A stretch of 10,008 nucleotides of DNA from Candidatus Aminicenantota bacterium (GCA_020355945.1 CP070627.1:8883624-8893631), one strand, 5' to 3'. Positions 1 through 7,772 are shown, counted from the stretch's first letter. Numbers and translations are program-made. Notes: generated from the sequence alone by a model not told the origin.

Positions 1-1499
1 AATTGGTCCAGGCAGTCGGGCCAGGCCAGTTCCTTTTGATACTGGGCATCGGCATCCACACCCTCGGGGTACACGCGGAACAGGGTAACAAAACCGAAAT
101 CGTCAGGGTTTACACAAACCAGGTCTTTTTCTTCCTTCAATCGCTGGCGCAGGTGGTGCTCTGCCTCCAGGATATGACCGAGGATGGCCTGGAAACCTTC
201 ATAACCTAACAATTTCAACGTTGCCCATCCAGCCATGGAATAGGACCCGGAACGGGAGACTTCCAGGGTATACAAACCGGGATTGTATTCGGTGCGTTCC
301 TGGAGGTAATCGGAACCGGGACGGCTCATGAGCCGGCGGAATTCCTCGTAGTCTTTCATCACGAACAGGCTGCAGTTATAGGGGGCCCAGCCCAACTTGT
401 GAAAATCGCAGCCCACAGCATCAGCATAGACCACCTTTTGTACTGCTTCGCTGTTTTTCTTGATGTAGGGTAAAACCTCCGGGGTAAATCCCAGGGGATT
501 GTTTTTGAAATCATAGTCTTTGAAGACCAGCCACGACCAGCCGCAAACCGCATCGCAGTAAATAAAGGGTTTCCCGTATCCGTGGGGATTGGGGTATTTT
601 TCCACCATTTCTCTAATCTGTTTTACCGGGTCCACGGCATTGGTGTCCGTGGTCATCATGGTACATATGATGGAGATGATGGGGGTGCCTTCTTTATACA
701 ACTTTTCCATTACCCGTTCCAGTTGGATGATATCCATGACATTGGTCTCCGGGTCGGTTTCAATATCGATGACCTGGTCCATGCCCAGGCCGGACCAATC
801 CGAGGAGTTGAGCTTGCAGTAATGCCCCTGCTGGGAGACCAGTATTTTGCCGTCGGTGCGGATGCCTTTGAAACGTGACTCCCGTCCCAGGACCCGGGTC
901 AGGGCATATTTCATGCCGTAAAAATAGCAGCCGGATCCACCAAAAGTAAACAGTCCACCTGCGGTTTCCGGGTCCCAACCAATTAACCGGGCCAACATGG
1001 CTGCGGATTCCAGTTCGGAAAATTCTACGTTCCAGGAATATTCTCCCTCGATGATGTTGGGACTGAACACCTCGGTCATCATGGCGGCAACTACAGCAGC
1101 GATATTGGCCGGGGGGATCACGTTGGGCATGGTCAAGGGGTGATTCCAGTTGGGCAGACCTTTAAAAAGGTCAACCGACTGGTTGATGGTTTTTTCAATT
1201 ATCTTATCCAGGTTGCCCAGGTCATGATGGGGCAATTGAGCTGCTTTAGCCTTTTTGTAGTGGGGACCCTCCGGGTTGAAGGGCCCCTGTCCCAGGTAAC
1301 CCGGCCCACCGGGTTTTTGTTTTAGTTCATCCAGTTTTTTGATGCCTTTGGTTACTTGTTCCAGCAAGCGGTCCGGGCTTTCTTTAAAGGGAGAGGGAAA
1401 AGCCTTGCGGATTTCAGCCAATGACTTTGCCCATTGGGGGGCGTCCTTATGAGCGCTGCCGTCTTTTTCCCATAATTGGTTAAATGTTAAAGCTTTCAT
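1..1499 (-). CDS. Group II PLP-dependent amino-acid decarboxylase (glutamate/tyrosine/aromatic type), C-terminus cut by window edge
   Basis: About 499 residues are visible, and the stop lies beyond base 1. The fold-type I decarboxylase signature is clear. His226 (GHYCKLNSSDW) is placed to stack on the PLP ring. Asp316 (YCDAVCGW) should bind the pyridine nitrogen. Lys368 in DFHKLGWAPYNCS is the Schiff-base lysine. A typical SRSGSYSMAGWATLKLLG segment follows. Family members convert an L-amino acid to its amine plus CO2 in the cytosol. The substrate (Glu, Tyr, Trp or Phe) cannot be read from sequence. Several core motifs are divergent: FTFGGSGCYF stands where FTSGG(S/T)EAN is usual, and DAVCGW where DAAxGG is usual. 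The ATG at 1499 follows AAGGAGG with 8-nt spacing and lies 13 bp after the carboxypeptidase stop, so this is the last visible gene of the operon. No signal peptide is seen. Family call sure, substrate unknown. Confidence 0.9.
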   Translation of the reverse strand, partial: MKALTFNQLWEKDGSAHKDAPQWAKSLAEIRKAFPSPFKESPDRLLEQVTKGIKKLDELKQKPGGPGYLGQGPFNPEGPHYKKAKAAQLPHHDLGNLDKIIEKTINQSVDLFKGLPNWNHPLTMPNVIPPANIAAVVAAMMTEVFSPNIIEGEYSWNVEFSELESAAMLARLIGWDPETAGGLFTFGGSGCYFYGMKYALTRVLGRESRFKGIRTDGKILVSQQGHYCKLNSSDWSGLGMDQVIDIETDPETNVMDIIQLERVMEKLYKEGTPIISIICTMMTTDTNAVDPVKQIREMVEKYPNPHGYGKPFIYCDAVCGWSWLVFKDYDFKNNPLGFTPEVLPYIKKNSEAVQKVVYADAVGCDFHKLGWAPYNCSLFVMKDYEEFRRLMSRPGSDYLQERTEYNPGLYTLEVSRSGSYSMAGWATLKLLGYEGFQAILGHILEAEHHLRQRLKEEKDLVCVNPDDFGFVTLFRVYPEGVDADAQYQKELAWPDCLDQ

Positions 1500-1512
1500 G
1501 GTTTATTCCTCC

Positions 1513-3102
1513 TTATTTAATGCAATCTTTTAATTTCACATACTTGCAGCATTTGAGTTTTTTCTTAAGGGGATCATAAACGGGAAAGGGGCGCTTGAAA
1601 ATCCAGTTGTTGATCATGGTGCGGCTGACTCCGGGTTGAGCAATGGGAACCAGGTGGCCAGCCTGGGGAATGTTCACCTGGGTCACATTGTCATAATGCT
1701 TGATATAACCCAATGTTTGATTGGGCGGCAGCACCCATACTTCCCGGTGCAGGATTCGCCATTTTTTCAGCCAACCTTTCACCCATGCTTTCAGACTATC
1801 CGGGCTAAACCGGTCTAAATTCCACAAGATGTATTCTGTGCCGGTGAAACCGCAGATCAGGTCAAAGTTGCCGGTGTACATCAGTACCCGGTAATTTTTA
1901 AAAAGTGCCGGCAGTAGATAAGCAGCATCGACCATAGCGTCTACTGCCAGGGCTTCCGTAACCGGTCCTTCATCATCGGCAGTTATCCAGGTGACAGACT
2001 CAGGTACGTGCAGACACTCTTTAACCGTAGGATTCGGGTTGTTTTTATACTTTGGCTGGTTTAAATACCGGGTCAGCAGGTCGGCAGATACATCAGTCCA
2101 GCCCCGCACATCATACATATCCGGGTTGCCGCCGCAGTCCAGGGTACGTTCCAATACCCAGTTGCCCCAGCAAGAGGCTTGCTTCATCAGTTTTCGGTAC
2201 TCCTTTGACCCTTTCTTATGCTTCTTCGCCTCTTTCATTAAATCGGAGAATGTTTTGTACATTTCCATGATCCGATCTTTCTGAAAAGTGTCCACGAATC
2301 CCATTTGAAAGGCATATTCCAATTGAGTCCTGGTCTGAAGCTCCGGGTTGATCCAACCGTCGCCGATGGCCAGGCCCTGTAAATTGATGTAACGGGGGTC
2401 CTTTTTTCCTAATTTCTCGTTTTGTTTCATGATTTCTGTGGCCATATTGGGGATGTACTTACCGCAGTAGCTCTCACCGGTGATGTAGAGGGGACAGTCT
2501 CGATATACCTGGTGACGGTGCAAAAATCCCTGGATGGCCCGGTAAAACTGGCGGCTTAATTCCGCTTCACTGTGGGCATAGCGGTCTTTTGGGACGGAGT
2601 AACTGAACCCGGTTCCCACCGGCTGGTCCCAGTAGAGGAGATGCACCTCTTCATTCCAACTGTCGGGATTGGGCTCAATGGTGCCGGTATCATCGTCTTG
2701 AATACGAAAGGGCCCGTTCTCCATGAAAAGCCCCAGCAGGGAAGAACCGCCCGGTCCACCGTTCAACCAGATCACTAAGGGAATGTCCTTCTTTTTTTCT
2801 CCCGGGATATATTCACTGTTCCGGCTCTCGAAAAACCAGTAAAACAGGTGGGTGTTGTAATCTCCTTCCGGGTCATTGCCCGGCACTTTGATATGCCCGG
2901 CGTAGGATTTTACATCTAATGTTAGCATCCGGGTGTTGAGGATATTGGCCGGGATTTCTGTGACCAGGTCTTCTTCGATTTTGACATCGCCCGTTTCACC
3001 TGTACCGGCATTTGCTTCCAGCGGTCCGGATAAAGAGACCAGGAAGCTTAACACCACACACACAGTCATTAAACTAATAAACACAAAATTTTTCATTTTC
3101 AT
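1513..3102 (-). CDS. Exported serine carboxypeptidase (peptidase family S10)
   Basis: A 529-residue protein with an N-terminal signal peptide: a Lys start, a hydrophobic stretch at about residues 6-24, and likely cleavage after ANA at residue 32. It is therefore exported. S10 enzymes remove single C-terminal amino acids from peptides. The family landmarks occur in order: the oxyanion motif NGGPGGSS at about 114-121, WDQPVGTGFSYS at about 158-169, catalytic Ser211 in ITGESYCGKY, Asp414 in YTGNFDLICG and His483 in PQAGHLVP. Two deviations stand out: GGPGG replaces the usual GGPGC, and Cys follows SY where Ala or Gly is normal. The C-terminus is rich in Lys and Cys. Length fits the family. S10 is mostly eukaryotic and patchy in bacteria. 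The ATG at 3102 has AAAGGAGG seven bases upstream. It lies 36 bp after the AdiA-like gene and 13 bp before the group II decarboxylase, inside the operon. Confidence 0.95.
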   Translation of the reverse strand: MKMKNFVFISLMTVCVVLSFLVSLSGPLEANAGTGETGDVKIEEDLVTEIPANILNTRMLTLDVKSYAGHIKVPGNDPEGDYNTHLFYWFFESRNSEYIPGEKKKDIPLVIWLNGGPGGSSLLGLFMENGPFRIQDDDTGTIEPNPDSWNEEVHLLYWDQPVGTGFSYSVPKDRYAHSEAELSRQFYRAIQGFLHRHQVYRDCPLYITGESYCGKYIPNMATEIMKQNEKLGKKDPRYINLQGLAIGDGWINPELQTRTQLEYAFQMGFVDTFQKDRIMEMYKTFSDLMKEAKKHKKGSKEYRKLMKQASCWGNWVLERTLDCGGNPDMYDVRGWTDVSADLLTRYLNQPKYKNNPNPTVKECLHVPESVTWITADDEGPVTEALAVDAMVDAAYLLPALFKNYRVLMYTGNFDLICGFTGTEYILWNLDRFSPDSLKAWVKGWLKKWRILHREVWVLPPNQTLGYIKHYDNVTQVNIPQAGHLVPIAQPGVSRTMINNWIFKRPFPVYDPLKKKLKCCKYVKLKDCIK

Positions 3103-3138
3103 GGTTGTTCCTCCTTTATTATTTTTAAAGTTCTATAA

Positions 3139-5499
3139 TTATTCTTTTATACAGTAGGTTTCGAAAATCTTCCCGCCCTCAGGCCCTTCTTTTCTCTTTA
3201 TGCCGTGGATATCGCTTTCATAGCCGGGGAAATTATTTTCAAATTCCTGTCTCAAAAGAAGATAGTCAAGGATAGGTTTTGCTTTTTTATCCATTATTTC
3301 ACCGCCCATTATAACCGGGATTCCCGGGGGGTAAGGGACAATCATAACCGCGGGAACTGCCGGTTTTTTCCCGCTATTTTCGAGGCGTTCCTTCATGTCC
3401 GCTAAGGTGAGATATTCCACCTTTTTCTTCACCACATGATTGAATGCCCGGGCCGGTGTCATTTCCTGGTGGGGCATTACTTTAAAGGCGTTGTGCAGTT
3501 GTTCCAGCATTTTGTGGTTAATGATAAACTCATGCATCTGCCGACAGTGGTCCTTAAGACCGATGGTTTTGTATTTCCCGGGATACTGCGCTGCCATCGC
3601 GGGAAATACTTCTTCCATGGGGGCATTGGCATCGTATAACTGTTTGAATTTGAATAATTGGGCCAACAGCGTGCCTTGCTTGCCCTTGCTGGTGCCCAAT
3701 GAATTCAACATGAGCCAGGAATAGTAATCACTCTTCTCACAAACAATGCCCTGGTTAATCAGATAATTGGTGACCACTGCCGCAGGAATACCAGAGGTTT
3801 TGTCTATATTTCCTTTATCATCGATGCCGGGGCAGGTGAAGGTTAATTTGATGGGGTCCAACATCACATAATTATCTTCCATGTCTTCAAACCCATGCCA
3901 ATTATTCTTTTTGGTCATGGTCCAGAAGCGCTGGTTCGCGGCCAGTGTTTCGGTGGGGACATCTTCAAAGGGAAAGTTGTCTCTTCCGTCATATTCAACC
4001 TTTTGAGGCTGCCACATGCCAAAGAACCAATCATTGTTATCTTCCTGTTCTTTCTTGATATTCACCACTTTTTTCCGCAGTTGTATGGCTTCTATAATGG
4101 TGTCGTTAAGAATGATCTCGCCGTTGTCCTGCATCATCTTGGTGGCTACATCCAGGGAGGCAATCATATTGTACTGCGGCGACGTAGACCCGTGCATCAT
4201 GTAGGATTCATTGAATTGATCGTGAATGATCTCTTCCGGTTTACCTTTTTTAAATCCGTTCTTTATGTGAATCATAGAGGCCTGGGAAAAAGCGGTTAAG
4301 AGTTTGTGGGTAGATTGGGAACAGAATACAGGCGGATGGTCTATTTTAAGGTCGGGCGGATGCGGGGCCATACCGAAGTGATTTTTATATAAGGGATGAA
4401 ACCTGGCATAGGCATACCAGGCCTCATCAAAGTGCAGGTTCTCTACCCGTTTTTCCAATCGCTTCTTTATTCCCAGCACATTGTAACAAACACCGTCGTA
4501 GGTGGAATTGGTTAAGGCGGACATCTTTACCATCTGATGTTTGGCTTTTCCCGGGATCAGTGGACTGTCATCGATTTTTTGTTGGATATTCCGGTCGCAG
4601 AACTCCTCCAGCTTTACCGGGCCGATGATGCCCAGTTTGTTGCGGCGGGGCTGCATATAGACCGGCCAGGCATCGGTAACAACCATGGCATAGTTCAAGG
4701 ATTTGTGGCAGTTGCGGTCCACCAGGGCAATATCCCCCTGGGAGACCTGGCTGTGCCAGATCACCTGGTTGGCGGTAGAGGTGCCGTTGAGAACGTAAAA
4801 GGTCTGGTGGGCACCAAAAGCCTTTGCCGAATTTTTCTCTGCCTCGCCGGTAACACCGCTGTGGTCCAACAGCGATCCCAATTCGGGGACGGAAATGGAA
4901 AGATCCGCCCGCAGCACATTCTCACCGAAAAATTTGTGTAACGCTGTACCGGAAGGACTGCGCAGGAATCCTTCCCCTCCCATATGCCCGGGAGTGTGCC
5001 AGGCATATTTATACTCATTGACGTAATGGACCAATTCTTTAAAAAATACAGGTAATACCTCACCGGTATAGGATGAGGCATGCATCTCGATCCTACCCGC
5101 CAGGAAATCAGGTGTATCAGCGGTTTTCCATAAGTAACCATTGATTTTATCCAATACATTATCCGGGATGTTTTCTATCGCCATCCGGTGGGTTAACAAT
5201 AGTATGGGTATGTCCCTGTTCCTTTTTCTTATGTCAGTAAGCAGTTCAATGCCGCTCTTTTCCAGGGCCATCCCGTATTCCTCCGGTATATCCCAGTCAA
5301 CCAGTACGGTTCCCAGGTCAGTGCGGGACTGGAAAACCTCGTAGGCATCATTGTATGTTAAGGAAATGATTATTGAACAATCCTGGTCCTCGGTCAGGTG
5401 GGTGATCACTTCCCGAAGCCTGGCGCCTTCGTCATTTTCTTGATGTACCTGACCGGAAACAATGAGTATAGGCCATGATGAAAGATCAAATTTTTTCAT
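3139..5499 (-). CDS. Orn/Lys/Arg decarboxylase family protein, AdiA-like (probable arginine decarboxylase)
   Basis: A 786-residue PLP enzyme of the large bacterial group III decarboxylases, which turn Arg, Lys or Orn into agmatine, cadaverine or putrescine with loss of CO2. Residues ~10-135 form the response-regulator-like wing domain (VLVDWDIPEEYG, PILLLTHR). The core follows: WHTPGHMGGEGF, ISVPELGSLLDHSG, NGTSTANQ, VDRNCHKS, NSTYDGV, HFDEAWYAYARF, and Lys399 in CSQSTHKLLTAFSQASMIH as the PLP lysine. The C-terminal domain has DPIKLTF, GTLLAQLFKFKQLYDAN and PYPPGIPVIMGGE. HFDEAWYAYARF and the YDAN-P segment recall E. coli AdiA more than LdcI or SpeC, so arginine is the best guess. The protein is somewhat longer than AdiA as I recall it (~755). 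The start at 5499 has GGGAGG about 10 nt upstream and lies 21 bp after the Ntn hydrolase stop. No antiporter gene is visible nearby. Family certain, substrate inferred. Confidence 0.93.
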   Translation of the reverse strand: MKKFDLSSWPILIVSGQVHQENDEGARLREVITHLTEDQDCSIIISLTYNDAYEVFQSRTDLGTVLVDWDIPEEYGMALEKSGIELLTDIRKRNRDIPILLLTHRMAIENIPDNVLDKINGYLWKTADTPDFLAGRIEMHASSYTGEVLPVFFKELVHYVNEYKYAWHTPGHMGGEGFLRSPSGTALHKFFGENVLRADLSISVPELGSLLDHSGVTGEAEKNSAKAFGAHQTFYVLNGTSTANQVIWHSQVSQGDIALVDRNCHKSLNYAMVVTDAWPVYMQPRRNKLGIIGPVKLEEFCDRNIQQKIDDSPLIPGKAKHQMVKMSALTNSTYDGVCYNVLGIKKRLEKRVENLHFDEAWYAYARFHPLYKNHFGMAPHPPDLKIDHPPVFCSQSTHKLLTAFSQASMIHIKNGFKKGKPEEIIHDQFNESYMMHGSTSPQYNMIASLDVATKMMQDNGEIILNDTIIEAIQLRKKVVNIKKEQEDNNDWFFGMWQPQKVEYDGRDNFPFEDVPTETLAANQRFWTMTKKNNWHGFEDMEDNYVMLDPIKLTFTCPGIDDKGNIDKTSGIPAAVVTNYLINQGIVCEKSDYYSWLMLNSLGTSKGKQGTLLAQLFKFKQLYDANAPMEEVFPAMAAQYPGKYKTIGLKDHCRQMHEFIINHKMLEQLHNAFKVMPHQEMTPARAFNHVVKKKVEYLTLADMKERLENSGKKPAVPAVMIVPYPPGIPVIMGGEIMDKKAKPILDYLLLRQEFENNFPGYESDIHGIKRKEGPEGGKIFETYCIKE

Positions 5500-5520
5500 G
5501 GTTTTTATACCTCCCGATTG

Positions 5521-7080
5521 TTATTTGAGTTCCTTGGGGGGATATTTGGTGGGTTTATGGTCTTTCTGGCAAAAGGCCCAATCGTTTGCCGGCATGGATT
5601 CCAGGATGCCTTCCAGCCAATTATACTGTGGATGTTTTTCAAGGAATTCGTTGTGATCAAAGGGCATTCCGCAAGGATGACCGCGCCGGGCTGCAAAAGA
5701 CATTTTCCCGGCCAGTTGGGCATCGACGACTTTGCCGTCTATCGATCCCCAGGGATAAAAGGGAGGCTGCCCGGCATGGCTGAGCGGGTCTGCCGGGTCC
5801 ATGTCCAGGTGACTGCAAAGGGTATGACCGCAGGGATGATTTTTGGCTTCCTTTTCCAGTTTCTTTCTCTCTTCTTTATCCTTTACCAATTGGGCTTTTT
5901 GAAAGAGATAGATATCATGGTGATCCCCTAACATCTTCATGGCGTTTTCAACATCAACTTTTCCATAATATTCGCCTTTTTTGTCTTTTTCGGTAATGGG
6001 ATTTTTATTAAAGGGCTCAGGCTTATCCAGGTTGCCCATCAGTTGTATCCAGCGTACATGGCGTGACCCGCTGTCGCGGATATCATAATACAATTGGGTA
6101 TCATTACACTCCTGGTTGCGAATCCTGGGATCTGTGGCCACGTTGTTGCCGTAAAAGGCATAATTGTCCTTTTTTTCGATATTGATGAATTTCAGCCCCA
6201 ACTCGAAGCGGACAATTTCATTGGAATCGGTGGTGCCCAGCAGCCAGCTATTGGCAATACCCCCGTTGTTTTGTTCCTTCATAATAGAAATCCAATGATC
6301 GATACTTTCAGCATACTGCATGGCCTTCCGGGCACGGTAGAACAACGGGGTGCCATTCTCGTCATATCCCTGGAAACCGCCCCCCATAGTGGTCTCTGTG
6401 CCCATTATCCCGTTATCGGTGATAAAAAAATCAGACCCGCTGTAAATATAGCCAAAAATACCCTGCATCAGGATTTGGTTCCCTTTTTCCGGTTGAATAT
6501 CAAGAATCAGGTTTTGCGGTGCACCAAACATATAGGTAGACCAGGTTTCATGGGCCACCACGGTTTCCCCGCTTTTCGTAGCATCCCCGGTGGCGATAAA
6601 AGCACTGCAGTGTTCGCTGCTTTTCCTGGGGAAAAAATTCTTGTTATGATTGGCGAATTCCAGAGGCCACCAGGAATAAAGTAACTCCTCGAAGGCGTTC
6701 CATGCCAGCAGTTGGGACAGGGTAAGGGGCTGGTATTCCCCAACTGGTTTTTTTCCACTTAAGCTCTCGCAACGGTTAACTCCATCGACAATTCCCTGCA
6801 GTTCTTCGATAAATTCATCGTCAATAAGGTCCAGCCACAACCGTTCTGCTGTACCGTAAAAGAATTCCGGCTTATTTCCCGTATCAAACCAGGCGACTTT
6901 AAAGTTTTTGTCGATATGTTCCCGGATTTTTTCTCCCAAAAGAAACCCGTGCTGGAAACCTCTCCGGTAGGGTTCGCCCACGATACGGAGATAATTCCAG
7001 CCTAAAGCTTCCTGGTGGCTGCTGCCTTCCAGGAGTTTTTTTTCTCTTGCTGTTAACTTCTTTTCAAAGTCTGTCATCAT
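5521..7080 (-). CDS. Phospholipase B-like / C45-type Ntn hydrolase, cytosolic
   Basis: A 519-residue protein without a signal peptide. The N-terminal nucleophile candidate is Cys158 in SSEHCSAFIATGD. After it come VVAHETWSTY (~174-183), FGYIYSGSDFFITDNGIMGTETT (~209-231, cited as landmarks) and a C-terminal GSIDGKVVDAQLA plus ARRGHPCGMPF. This order of motifs (CSA, AH-D/E-TW-x-Y, G-x-I-x-S-x-DF, GxxxxETT, IDGKV) matches the phospholipase B-like (PLBD) family as I know it, and is compatible with the C45 autoproteolytic acyltransferase/hydrolase label. Such enzymes self-cleave to expose the Cys and then hydrolyse, or transfer, an amide or ester acyl group. Eukaryotic PLBD proteins are lysosomal, but this one lacks export signals. 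It is the first gene of the operon. Two Met codons stand in tandem (7080, 7077); AAGGAGG is 3 nt from the first and 6 nt from the second, so translation may begin at 7077. Substrate unknown. Confidence 0.82.
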   Translation of the reverse strand: MMTDFEKKLTAREKKLLEGSSHQEALGWNYLRIVGEPYRRGFQHGFLLGEKIREHIDKNFKVAWFDTGNKPEFFYGTAERLWLDLIDDEFIEELQGIVDGVNRCESLSGKKPVGEYQPLTLSQLLAWNAFEELLYSWWPLEFANHNKNFFPRKSSEHCSAFIATGDATKSGETVVAHETWSTYMFGAPQNLILDIQPEKGNQILMQGIFGYIYSGSDFFITDNGIMGTETTMGGGFQGYDENGTPLFYRARKAMQYAESIDHWISIMKEQNNGGIANSWLLGTTDSNEIVRFELGLKFINIEKKDNYAFYGNNVATDPRIRNQECNDTQLYYDIRDSGSRHVRWIQLMGNLDKPEPFNKNPITEKDKKGEYYGKVDVENAMKMLGDHHDIYLFQKAQLVKDKEERKKLEKEAKNHPCGHTLCSHLDMDPADPLSHAGQPPFYPWGSIDGKVVDAQLAGKMSFAARRGHPCGMPFDHNEFLEKHPQYNWLEGILESMPANDWAFCQKDHKPTKYPPKELK

Positions 7081-7195
7081 ATTCCTCCTTATTCTCCTTA
7101 TTTTTTAGATATTTTTTGCCTATCCTCCAGGCTCTCGATCGTTTGACTTTGACATTTTGTAAAACCATCTAGCTGATGATAACATAAAAAAAAAT

Positions 7196-7312
7196 GGGGT
7201 GGTAGTACTGAGAGACCAAAATAATGTAAAATTCAGACCAAAATGAGAAGAAAGATATAACAGAGAGACCACCAATAAAAATCTCAGACCAAAATGAGGC
7301 GAAACAGGAAAA
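7196..7312. repeat. Two-unit ~52-bp tandem repeat, possible IS21-family end remnant
   Basis: The 15-mer TCAGACCAAAATGAG occurs perfectly at 7233-7247 and 7284-7298. The 9-mer GAGAGACCA occurs at 7210-7218 and 7263-7271. Together they define two diverged direct copies with a period of 51-53 bp. The block is preceded by GGGGTGGTAGTAC at 7197-7209. IS21-family elements are known for several direct repeats of this kind just inside a terminal sequence, where the transposase binds. No istA/istB genes are in the window, so this would be a solo end or a non-autonomous relic. The repeat itself is seen directly; the IS21 attribution is inference. Confidence 0.5.
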
Positions 7313-7335
7313 ATCAAAGGAATGGTACGAATTTT

Positions 7336-7367
7336 GCTATAGGCAACCACAGAGAGTTGCCCCTACA
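7336..7367. repeat. Degenerate GTAGGGGC-type palindromic repeat (hairpin)
   Basis: GGCAAC (7342-7347) and GTTGCC (7356-7361) form a perfect 6-bp stem around an 8-nt loop. The outer arms TATA and CCTACA are a decayed match: read on the minus strand, the right arm is TGTAGGGGCAAC. This resembles the small interspersed palindromes with GTAGGGGC/GCCCCTAC termini found in many bacterial genomes. It lies next to the IS-like repeat. Confidence 0.5.
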
Positions 7368-7427
7368 ATATCGTGGAAACAATTAGCGGGGAAATAAATT
7401 ACCTGACCCTCTTTCACCCCCAGGCCG

Positions 7428-7448
7428 AAAAAACTCCCGAATACGGGA
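7428..7448 (-). terminator. Rho-independent terminator, minus strand
   Basis: On the minus strand, TCCCG, loop TATT and CGGGA are followed by G and six T's. The 5-bp GC-rich stem with a T-tract fits an intrinsic terminator for the transcription unit that ends with the exported hydrolase and the aspartic-protease remnant. It would separate that unit from the four-gene operon. The stem is short, so strength is uncertain. Confidence 0.5.
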
Positions 7449-7513
7449 TCTGTGGAATTTGCAAGCAACACCCCCCGTTTCACGTTTCATGATTCGTTTA
7501 TTCAATGGTTCAA

Positions 7514-7762
7514 TTAATAAAGGTCAATAATCCATTTGCCTTCATGGGCCGGGTTGGGGATGATTCTTTGTGATTTGCTGTCCACGAGAAAATCCATGGC
7601 TTCCAATACTAAGTATCCGATTAACGGGGGTGTGCCCGGGCTGTTTTCCATGATTTGCATTTGAATTTCACGATCTTTAATGATAATGACGGCCCCGTAA
7701 AAAATACGGCGATTTACTTTCCCATTTGCCGTGGAAAAAAACTGCCTGAAATTACCTGGCAC
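7514..7762 (-). pseudogene. C-terminal fragment of a clan AA (retropepsin-like) aspartic protease
   Basis: Eighty-two residues from a GTG at 7762. The frame stays open upstream only to a stop at 7784-7786. The segment PGTPPLIGYLVLEAMDFLVD followed by SQRIIPNPAHEGKWIIDLY matches the end of small bacterial clan AA aspartic proteases: a hydrophobic LIG-x-x-x-LE-x-MD strand, then VD-x-x-x-x-RIIPNP. The N-terminal part with the catalytic D-(S/T)-G motif is absent. The GTG has no Shine-Dalgarno, and the upstream bases are the 3' end of the neighbouring hydrolase gene. I read it as a truncated remnant. A short expressed protein cannot be excluded, but it would lack the catalytic aspartate. Confidence 0.6.
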
Positions 7763-7772
7763 AAATGTCGTT

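Larger units (their letters stand above)
7081..7427. other. Gene-free stretch: operon leader plus repeats
   Basis: No intact gene is seen here on either strand. Bases 7081-7135 hold the purine-rich leader of the four-gene operon, with two tandem AAGGAG-like boxes before its start. The operon promoter should lie in 7100-7200 on the minus strand. The best pair I find is TTATCA, 17 nt, CAAAAT (only 4 of 6 matches each), which is too weak to annotate separately. The rest is repeat DNA listed separately (7196-7312 and 7336-7367). A reading frame across 7120-7350 merely translates the repeat and starts with GTG without an RBS, so I do not call it a gene. Confidence 0.5.

Noticed and set aside
3895..4299. 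134-residue plus-strand frame opposite the AdiA-like gene
   Set aside because: It lies antisense inside a gene with strong family motifs and no RBS or recognisable domain supports it.
5518..5931. 137-residue plus-strand frame with hydrophobic runs
   Set aside because: It is antisense to the C-terminus of the PLBD-like gene, with hydrophobic stretches arising by complement of charged codons.
6094..6684. 196-residue plus-strand frame, the longest antisense frame
   Set aside because: It is a shadow of the PLBD-like gene on the other strand; the minus-strand motifs are clear and the plus-strand product resembles nothing.
7149..7180. Plus-strand TTGACA as a -35 box
   Set aside because: No acceptable -10 sequence at 16-18 nt and no plus-strand gene follows.
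7120..7350. 76-residue minus-strand reading frame with hydrophobic HFGL repeats
   Set aside because: It starts with GTG without an RBS, and its repeated residues are just the translated ~52-bp DNA repeat.
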